Shown here: piece by piece, positions 54,968 to 64,000 of the stretch
Layout of the letters: each line of letters opens with the position of its first letter
How positions within the stretch are numbered: position 1 is the first letter of the stretch
NCBI GenBank assembly: GCA_002811675.1
Contig: PDIM01000021.1
Coordinates: 118,329-182,328 of the forward strand
DNA: 64,000 bases
Direction: 5' to 3'
Source: Ichthyosporea sp. XGB-2017a
Taxonomy: Eukaryota > Opisthokonta > Ichthyosporea
Notes under the pieces: model-generated
The model's database searches: none
Told to the model about the DNA's origin: nothing
What the model saw: the letters and a program-made list of their open reading frames with translations, nothing else
Made by a program: the position numbers and the translations under genes

Positions 54968-55811
54968 GGTGAGCAAATCCAAATATTTTGTATAACTTTC
55001 AAATCTGCAGCATGAAGGAGTTTAGTTTCATTTCTTCTGGTATTTGTTCTAGGTATAGATATCAGTTTATTAATTTTTAAAGGACTCTTTTAGTGAAAGA
55101 GAAGAAGGACGTCAAATTGTATACATTAAGTAAGTGCCTTTATTACAAACACAAAGGCGTGCATCATTGCGTGGATATGTTGCGAATATTTGCAACGGCG
55201 TCTGCACTCGGCAGTGTACCTAAAGTACTGTGGAAGCTTTCAAGCTGCTGTGCATGCAGCATAATAGAGTGGAGGGTTAGGGTGGTATCGTGGGGGGGGT
55301 CATCAGGAAATATTCTATTTATAGCGGGGACTAATGATTGGCCCAAGGGGAGGGGGAGGGAGTCTCCATGGCAACTGGGGAACATGAGACATGGATGATG
55401 GAGGGGGTTATAGGGGAGAGGGCAACCATGATCCATCACCATGATCAGAAAGTTTTTGGTGCTCGCCACAAACAATCCTCCCGGCCATGCACCATTCATT
55501 CATAATTCTATACAGGCTTGCACTCTGGCACAGAGTAGAGCCAAGTAGAGTAGAAGCCTTCCTTTCGCATAGGTTTTGGCTGGTATTTTTTTATATGTTA
55601 TGTCCTGTAACTGTATGCAATAAGAAGATTAGCAATATAAAACCCTTCTCCAGGCATTTATATACAAAATCACTGATATATCCGGACGGTGCCCGTTAGC
55701 GGGAAAGAACATCGAGAAGAGGGGTTTTTTACAAAAGCGCTTTCATTGTGTATGAGTGAAGAGATTCGAAGGAAAGCATTTTAGGGGGAAGGGAACTCAT
55801 ATATTTGAAAG
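54968..55811. other. Divergent promoter of ELMO and HYDIN
   Basis: About 840 bp without a convincing gene. It contains a telomere-like AGGGTTAGGG (55273-55282), an RFX X-box match (55362-55375) and G-rich runs at about 55290 and 55350. Confidence 0.55.
55362..55375 (+). promoter_or_regulatory. RFX X-box match upstream of HYDIN
   Basis: GTCTCCATGGCAAC fits the X-box consensus RYYNYY-N(1-3)-RRNRAC exactly, with a 2-bp spacer. It lies 437 bp before the HYDIN ATG, and RFX factors are the known regulators of ciliary genes in animals. It could equally serve ELMO on the other side. Confidence 0.6.
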
Positions 55812-58800
55812 ATGGAAGATACCTCTATTACCCATGCGCTTTTAGAAAAGCGGCAGCAGGATAGAAGGCAGAGTACTTCCAACCTTGTTGGTGATGTCTT
55901 ACTCGCAAAGGTAAACATAGACATGTGCTTAAGTGGTGTGTATTTGTGATAATGTACTTACAAGTAAATATTTTTGTGTAGAAAACACCTTCCAAGTATA
56001 TTACGGAAATGTCCTGGACCACTGCAGAGCGATTGAAAAAGGTTGCGCTAAGTGGCTGCAAACCTCGGATAATAGAGCTTCACGATATGGCCGATCATTG
56101 TGAATACAAAGAATCTATGGTACAAGTAGATGAGCCTCTGTTCAGCCCATATCCATCAAAGTTGGTATTTCAGTCGTACGAGCCGTTCAATACATATTCG
56201 GTCAATGTTACCCTGCGAAACAACGATAAGGTAAGATAAAAGAATTCAAAAGACCTGTTTTTCAAAAGTTCTTAGTTGGAGACTAATGTTGTGCATATCT
56301 TTAGGTTGCAAGACGAGTGAAGGTTCTAAAACCTGAAAGTTCCAATTTTGAAGTGGTTACAACAAAAAAGCACTTTAAAAAAATAGCACCGGGAATGGAA
56401 GCAGAATATGAAGTTCGATTTACACCTCATGATGAAAATGATTACAAGTGTGACTTAGTAGTTGAAACAGAGAGAGAAAAGTTCGTTGTTCCGATTGAGG
56501 GTATAGGAGCACGGGCTTTACTTGATTTTCCTGATGAAATCAATTTGGGCACTCAAGCGGTTAAACATGAATCAATCAAAACTATTCTTGTGAGAAATAT
56601 CGGAAACAGGGCGTGTACATTCAGGCTCTTGTGCACGGAGCCCTTTTCCCTTTCAGACTATACCGCCCAACTTGAAGTAAATGCCAGCATGCAGATTGAG
56701 ATAAAATTCAATCCTAAATTTTCCAAAGCTTATGAAGGGGAGATGGAAGTGTGCTATGATACCAATGAAAAAGTTTACATAAAACTTTATGGGATTGCAG
56801 AAGATGCCAATATTCGGTTAGAAAAAACGAGTCTTCGACTTGAGAATACTTACATAACAATGGCTTCGCAAAGAAGTGTGAAAGTGCTAAACAGAAGCGA
56901 TATTATGGCTAAGGTTTCATGGCACCGCTATTTTAATGAAGAGGAAGAGGAAAAACAAAGGGAAATGGACTATGCGCGTTTGAGGGAAGAGGAGGTAAAG
57001 GAGTTAGAAGATCCGTCAATGCAAGATGATCCGGAAGGGAAGTCTTTGATTATACAAAAGTACAAAAATAAGCGCAAAGCGGTGGAGCAGAAAAAAATGC
57101 TTTATGAAGAAGGCGCATTTGCAGTATCTCCAGTTGAAAGCACGGTTTGGCCATATTCTGAAGCAAACTTTACATTTTCCTTTTACCCTCCTACGGCAGA
57201 TTCCTTTTGTGAAACATTGTACTGTGAAATATCTGGCAGAGAATCGAGACTCCCTCTGACTATAAAAAGCAAAGGTATTGGGCCCAAAGCGAGGTTCTCA
57301 TATGACGTTTTCGATATTGGAGATGTTTTTCTCAATTCAACCCATATCTATGAAGCGGTGCTTGAGAATATTGGAGATATCCCATGCCCTTACAAGCTTC
57401 AACCCAGTGATTCTCTATTTTGGTCAAAGTTTACATTTTCTCCGGAAGAAGGGGTTCTGCAAGTAGGTGATAAGCAGAGTATTCAAGTGCGCTTTAGATC
57501 TGAAATTTTAGGGATGTATACAGAAGATTTTGTTTTTGCTTTAGAAAGCAGCTCTGAAGTCTTAACATTGCAATTCAAAGGGCATGTCATAGGTCCAACA
57601 TTTCACTTCAACAAGAGTAAGCTCGATTTTGGAACCGTTACTTACGGTTTTGTTAACACCCAAGTTGTATCTCTTATTAACACCTCATTGATACCTATGG
57701 CTTACAAGTTAAGGGTTCCGGCGGACGAAGGGTTTTATGGAGAAAAGGAATTTAAGGTAACTCCTAGCAGTGGCATTATACCTCAACAAAGTGAGCAAGA
57801 TATTAAGGTTGAGTTCACATCAAAGTTTTCAAAACTGTATAACCTTGGCTTGGTTGTAGATGTTGACATTGTTGGTGAAGAACTAATGTCATTACCAATA
57901 ACGGCTGTTTGCGTTGTTCCAAGTATAGTGTTGACAACACCTCTACTGGACTTTTCCACATGCTATCTTAATTATCCTTATGAAAAGGTTCTCGAACTTT
58001 CAAATGATAGTGATCTTCCTGCACGATTTGAATTGATGCACAGCGACGCTCTAAACGGCGAGCAAACAGAAGGCGGTATAACACACCCCCTTTCATTTTT
58101 TGCTAATATGGCGAAGGGAACTATTAATGCTCATTCGACCATACGCATAACAATTTCCATTTCGGTAAAGGAAGTGGGCCCAATTGAACTTCCTATACGA
58201 TTTCGAATTGCTGGAAGTGAAGAGCAGCCCTTGCAGGCCTCCATCGTTTGCTGTGGCAAGGGGCCTGAAGTTAAGGTCCTTTCGCACTCTTTGGATTGGG
58301 GGAAAATTCCAGTTTTGACTCCGAACTGTAAAATTTTAACTTTAAAAAACTCGTCCCCAATTGATGCGTACTTTAGTTCCCAGCTTATATCAAAAACAAA
58401 TGTGTTTTCGGTTACACCAATGTCCGGTTCCATAAAAGCGTTGGACTCTTTAGATGTTAGCATAACAGCTTTGCTGGATGATGTTATTAAATTTAATGAT
58501 AAGCTTGTTATTTATGTTAAGAATGGTGAAGAATTTACAGTTTCATTAACTGCTTCAGGAACCGGCACGACCATTATCTGCTCAGAGACGACTAGGGCCA
58601 TAGCATTCGGAAATATTTTTTCAAGCCAAGATTGCTTTAAGACCTTGAGTTTCAAAAACAATGGTAGGCGACAGCAAACTCTTATGTGGATCGTAGATGG
58701 GCATCTAGCAAAGGCGAAAAGAAATGAGGGTGAGCAGGTAGGGCCAGTTTTTTCTGCCACCCCAGAGAGACTTGTTCTTGAGCCAGGTGATGAGCAAGAT

Positions 58801-61800
58801 GTTTGCTTTAAAGGCTCATCCAAAGTGGCCATTAAAAGTGCTGAAAAATTACTATGCCAGGCCGTAATTGGGAAAAATTTGCACAAGGATCAAATATTTA
58901 ACTTTCAGTTAAGTGCCAATTTCATTGACCCTCTTTTGGAGTTTTCGAGTACCCAATTAATTTTTCTTTACATGCACGGAATTGGGCTCAACAGGGAAAT
59001 TCAAACTAAAGTTTTTACGATGAAGAATGTGAGCAAACTGCCTCTTACAATCAATCTTAAAACTTCATACCCGTTTACACTTGATATGACCGGTGTGTAC
59101 TTGGAGCCAGAAGATTCGGCGTCAATTAACGTTCATTTTGATCCTGCGTATAAGAAGGACAATTATTCAGAAAAAAAGAAAGGGAAAATATCGATTTCCT
59201 ATCTGGAGCATCCACTGACTTCGTCTATTAGCTTGGTAGGAGATGTATGCTTTCCAGATTTAAAGTTTTCAACCAAACAGGTTAATTTCGGATGTGTTCT
59301 AAATGGAACGGAGTCTGTTTATGAAATAGAAGTAACTAATACTGGCTTGTTAGAAGCGACATATTCGTGGAAGTTTCTCGAAAGCAAAACATCTTTTACT
59401 TTTAAAGCAGAAAAACAAGAGGGAATTACCATTGACCAAGTATTCGACATTCTTCCATTGCAATCTACCTTGCAGCCCGATGAAACAGAAACAGTACAGT
59501 TTTCCTTTTATGATATGTCAAATGGTGATTATTCTACAACTGCTGTATGTTCTGTCAATGGTGGGCCTGATTATGAAATTGAAGTGAAAGGGCAGTCTTC
59601 TATAATTAAGTACACTTTAGATCACAATCATTTGGATTTCGGAAAGCAGCTCTTTCGAAACTTTGCTGAAAGTTATGTCACAATTCACAATACCAGTGAC
59701 GTTGGGTTTGATTTCCAAATTTCTGAGCCTGTTCATGTCACAAAAGGGGCTCAAGATCAAAGAGATATGATAACTGTATCACCCACAAAAGGGCACGTCA
59801 GCGCCCATACCAAGGCGGTTCTAACTCTGAAGTTTTTGCCTTTGGTTCCTGAATGTGTGCATGATGTGTTTGAAATTCAAATTGCCCATTTTGAGCCAGA
59901 AAGGTTGGTTGTGAAAGGGGAAGGTGTCTTTCCGAAGCTGGCCCTGAGTCTACCAAAGCTGGAAGATGAACGCTTCCTACTTAAAGCTGAAGAGGCACGC
60001 AAATCGTTGGCTCAGAGTCGAGGAACCACTGCTGATGCGGTGGAAGAAGCGGATGTTCTAGTTGAACTAGAAAGACTTATGATGGTAGAACATGCTCTTG
60101 AGCAGGTGAACAAAGGCAGTGGAGTGAGTGATCGAAAACTTCAGAGTCATGTGACTGGTTGGACCGGTACTGATTCGAGGCTTCCTAGCCCGTCAAAGCT
60201 TGGGGACGTATCTGCTGCAGTCGGGAGAAGGCCGTGGAAATTTGAAGATACTGCAAATCTAATAGAATATGTTTGTGATTTTGGAAATATTGTAAGGGGA
60301 TCTTTCCGTCGTCAGACGTTTCAAGTTCATAACACTGGATTTTGTCCAGTGTCACTTCAAATAGGCAAAAAGGTACTAGCAAACACTGGGTTCTCTATAG
60401 ATATGGATAAGCTTAAAAATTTGCAAGGGGCTCCTTCCAATGAGGTAGTTGATGTGGTTGTCAATCTGTCCACAAAGCATGTCGGACCTCTCGGGCCTGT
60501 TGAAGTTATGTTGCCATTAGAAATAGCAGGAGGACCAGTTATTAAAGTGTGGCTTAAGGCTAAAATAACATTACCTGATCTACAGATTTCTAATGAAAGT
60601 ATTGATTTCGGTGTCGTATCCGTGGGCCAATGCCGAATCGCAACAGTGCAGCTTCACAATTATAAGCAAGCCCCCTGTGAATGGCATGCCACTACCAAAA
60701 AACCATCGCTTTTCGGCGAATCGAAAGTAGAACCCCCTTGCCCATTCATTGTAATTCCATCTTCAGGAGTTTTGGCTCCAGATGAAAAACTAAATGTTGA
60801 AATCAAATTTACCCCCACATCTGAAGATGTTCATTCTTTTCAAATCCCTTTTAAGATAAAAATGAATCCAAAGGCGCATATTGTTAAAGCCAAGGGAGTG
60901 GGGACGGAATCTCAATTGGTATTTACTCCAAGTGTGGTGGAATTCAATGCAATTCTTCCTTACAGTGGGGGAGATGAAAACAAGGTAACTGTTTTTAATC
61001 CTACCGCAAGGCCAGTTGAAATGTTTTCTGTCGACTTTGACAAAAAATACTTAGAAGAAGAAGAAATTCTTCGAAGCACTGAGGGTTACATTAACGGGAT
61101 GCTTCTGCTTCCTCCTAGAGAAGTTGGGGAGGGCCTTCCTCCTGAGCTTGTTGACGCTTTTTATAGGTCTAAGCAACGTATTGAGTCTGAGAATACCAAC
61201 AATGATAGTAGGGCCGCATCTGTACAACCTCCTGAAGAGGATGACCCTGCAAACGAGGATAAGAAAACAGGAAAGTCATCCCCAACAGCACTATCACACT
61301 GCAATGAAGATGCTCAAGACAAGGATGAGATTGCTGAAACTCCTGTAGCTGCTGCAATTGCTCGACATCTGGGGATTGTAATCAACAAACCCCTGGCAAA
61401 ATTTGACCCAACCATCAATATTATTATACACGGTGCCCCTTTTGCTGGGAAAACATCGCAAGCACAAAAATTATCAAAAACTTTCAAGATTCCTATTGTT
61501 AATGTACAAGATATTGTTGATGAGCTACTGAGCGGTGATGATGATCTGGCAGAACAGCTACATGACGCTTTGAATGGGAATATAGCTGATAAGGAGAATG
61601 CAGGGCAAGCTCCGACAGTGACTGGTGACATAGATAATTCAACTGGCAATTTTTTGCCTGATACACTTTTGCAAAATTGTATAGAGCGAAAGCTGTCTGA
61701 GTTTTGCTCTCGCGGGATTATATTTGATGGTCTAGAATGCAAGTATTGTAGTAGTATGGTCCATACACTTATCGCTATATTGACAGCATTAGGAAAAAAG

Positions 61801-64000
61801 AAGCGCGCATTTTTCTGCAATCTTAGCATTGATCCAGTTATCGCACAGTACAGAGAATTGCTTCTTAATCGAAAGTTGGCAGAAGAAAATGCGAGGATTA
61901 ACAGAAAAGAAGAGGTTCCAGAGATTGACGAAGATGTGTATGATTTAATGACCGAGGAGGAACAAGAAATGTACGACCGAAAGTACCAAGAGTACAAGAA
62001 GTATCTGGCCGAAGAAGTGACAAGACAAGAGTGTCAGAAACGAGAAGATGATTTTCTCCCAATAGGTCAAGAAAATAAGCTGAAGCAGGTGGCTAAAAAA
62101 ACTGCGAAAATACCAATTGCAGCTATCGGGGCCATGGTTGCTGGGAAAAAAATGGAGAAGAAAATTAGTATGCTAGGTGTTGGAAATTCGCTAACTCAGG
62201 ACAAGTCTATGAAAGAGAAAGAGTCCAAAGGACCTTCAGGAAGATCCACACCTACCCGTGGCACAAATAACCCAAAGCAGGGTGTTTCACAAAAAGAGCT
62301 AACTGAAAAATTGGAAACGAAAGTGCAAGAAGATAAAGTTCCGAATGTGCCTCCTCCGGCCGCCTCTAAGCCCGTAAAGGAGCGAGAGCGAAGAGGCTCA
62401 GTCTCCACCGCAAGCATTGTTGCCCCATACGAGTTTGATGAAGAAGGCCGTTGTTTAAATTATCAGCCAGGCCTTCAAAAAGAGTCGTTGGATCCTGAGC
62501 AGGTTGCTCAAATTTTAGGGTCAATGAGTGAGGACGCCTGTAAAAAATATGTTTGCTATAATGAGACTTACGACTCTATTGTCCAGTTGATTAAACATTG
62601 GCCCGAAAAGGGTGCTGATTTTTTGACTATGAATGTAGCGGCAGTGCCCGAAAAACCACATGGAAAAGAAGCCAAAGAGCAGGAAAAAAAGAAGTCAAAG
62701 GAAAAAGCTGATAAAGCGGACAAAGAAAGTAAGGAAAATGCAGGGTATCACTTGCCGCGCACAGAAATACTGGAAGAATTGGCAACTAGTGAGTCTGCCA
62801 AGGATTCTGTGGTACCTGTAATAGTAGTTGATGGAAATTTAGAACCAGACATGGTCTCACTTCTTTTGCTAGATAAACTTCCAGATGTGGCCGACGATAA
62901 CGGAGATGAAGCGAAAATCTTGCCAATACCCCCAACAGCAACCTACGAACGAATTACGTATCCCCCACCAAGACCAGTTTTGATGGCTCCAGAAGACTAT
63001 CTATTTCAAATTCAAAAGTGCGAAAATGGCCAAGATGAGGCTTTTATAAGTCCCGAGCCCGAAGTAAAGGACGGCCCAAGGCCTGAATCTGTCAGCCCTA
63101 CGAAGTCCGAGGGAGGTAAAAAGAAAGGTCTACCAGGCGGGACCAAAGGTAGCGTAATGAGCAGGGATGATGAAGATACCGACATGCAGCATCGTTGGAT
63201 TGTTCCTGCTAATGGAAGTATCGATCTCATTGTGAGCTTTGCATCAAATCAAGTAGGCCGGTTTGATCAAACTCTTACATTTGAAATTGTTGGAAGTAGC
63301 CGACAATATACTTTGTTTGCTCGTGGAACATGTCAATTTCCAACTATAAGCAAAGAACCAAAAGTTCTTTTTCCTCGAAAAAAGAAGTTGCGCAATACCG
63401 AGGAAATTATTAAGCACTGTTATATAAGTGAAACGTCAACTTACGAAGTAGGTCCGCTGCTGTGTGGAAAACCGAAGGATAAACACGAAGAAATAGTGAA
63501 TGGAGATCATGTAGATCGGTTTAATATAGTAAATACCTCCCTAATGCCTGTATCTTGCGATTTTGCACTCTATGGTGATCCACAAGGATCTCCTTTTTCA
63601 CTCGAACCACAATCTATGGAGATGGGTATTGGAGAGCACGGCATGCTAACTTTGACATCATACGCAAAGAATGTTGGCCATTTTGAAGATAAGATTGTGT
63701 GCACTGTGAAAGACAATCCGACTCCAATTATTCTAAATATTTCTTGTAATGGAGTAAAACCAGAAGTTGAATGTGACACAAAAGCTTTGGTATTCGAAAG
63801 ACTCTTGCTTCATCGATCTGATACCAAAACATTGACAATTAAGAATAATACTTTATTGCCTCTTATGTGGAAAATTGCAGGTACAGAGTCACTTGGAGAA
63901 GAATTTGTAGTCTCACCACTCTCTGGGGAAATTTATCCCGGAAAGAGCCAAACATTAACAGCCGTTTTCAAAGCGATTAAGCCCGTTGTGTTAAAAAAGG
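55812..64000 (+). CDS. HYDIN: HYDIN, central-pair apparatus protein (5' part; runs off the window)
   Basis: Exons 55812-55910, 55982-56230 and 56305 to beyond 64000 read in one frame, about 2,680 residues in the window. The N terminus matches HYDIN: TPSKYITEMSWTTAERL, PRIIELHDM, PYPSKLVFQSYEPFN, NNDK then VARRVKVLKP, and GARALLDFPDEINLG. The rest is a chain of ASH/MSP-type immunoglobulin-like domains (repeated LDFGxV, N-T-S, and FxP patterns), interrupted at about residues 1,820-2,000 by a P-loop NTPase-like insert (IIIHGAPFAGKTSQAQKL). An acidic/Lys-rich linker follows (about 2,060-2,290). HYDIN is a very large protein of the axonemal central pair C2 projection, needed for ciliary bending. 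Human HYDIN is about 5,100 residues, so roughly half is in this window. The third exon is uninterrupted for 7.7 kb. Confidence 0.93.

Noticed and set aside
55419-55435. Second X-box (GGCAACCATGATCC) upstream of HYDIN
   Set aside because: Only one half-site matches the consensus in either orientation.
61314-61997. 227-codon minus-strand frame
   Set aside because: Antisense to the P-loop region of HYDIN, which has clear similarity on the plus strand.

Overview
This is nuclear DNA of a eukaryote, most likely a free-living, flagellated, single-celled protist. Genes have few, short GT-AG introns (about 76-140 nt) separating long exons. AATAAA-type poly(A) signals lie at or just after stop codons. 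Two genes encode motile-cilium parts: an ODAD3/CCDC151-like dynein docking factor and HYDIN. Others encode talin, ELMO, a calcineurin regulator, and subunits of the NuA4 and SAGA chromatin complexes. The mix of ciliary and Amorphea-type adhesion and signalling genes argues against plants, fungi and kinetoplastids. I cannot name the species.

Layout. 1-5.1 kb: the 3' end of an unknown gene, a formimidoylglutamase (+), and a RUN-C1-Rubicon-homology endolysosomal adaptor (-). 6.5-7.8 kb: a tail-anchored PTP1B-like tyrosine phosphatase (+). 8.0-11.4 kb: two tandem AlkB-type membrane hydroxylases (-). 12.0-13.7 kb: a membrane-anchored subtilisin-like protease (-). 14.4-16.0 kb: ODAD3-like coiled coil (+). 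16.1-20.2 kb: SAC1 phosphoinositide phosphatase and WDR91 (both -). 20.9-24.0 kb: a 7TM protein fused to a class 3 lipase (+). 24.5-27.6 kb: an HSL-type esterase and a CE2-like SGNH esterase (both -). 28.0-29.7 kb: a flavin-containing monooxygenase (+). 29.8-43.4 kb: one giant talin gene (-). 44.0-46.3 kb: an MFS transporter (+). 46.3-47.0 kb: calcipressin/RCAN (-). 47.8-49.5 kb: BRD8 (-). 50.4-52.3 kb: ATXN7/SGF73 (+). 52.4-55.0 kb: ELMO (-). 55.8 kb to the end: HYDIN (+), cut by the window edge.

The genes form no operon. Loose functional themes recur: endosome/lysosome and phosphoinositide biology (RUN-RH adaptor, SAC1, WDR91), lipid chemistry (AlkB pair, 7TM-lipase, HSL esterase), adhesion and actin (talin, ELMO), chromatin acetylation/deubiquitination modules (BRD8, ATXN7) and cilia (ODAD3, HYDIN). 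Several convergent pairs are only 24-102 bp apart. In two of them the poly(A) signal of one gene sits inside the last codons of the other.

The most notable items are a predicted 4,414-residue talin (known talins are about 2,500), the 7TM-lipase fusion, the AlkB gene pair in a eukaryote, and a perfect RFX X-box upstream of HYDIN. No transposons, CRISPR arrays, rRNA or tRNA genes were seen.
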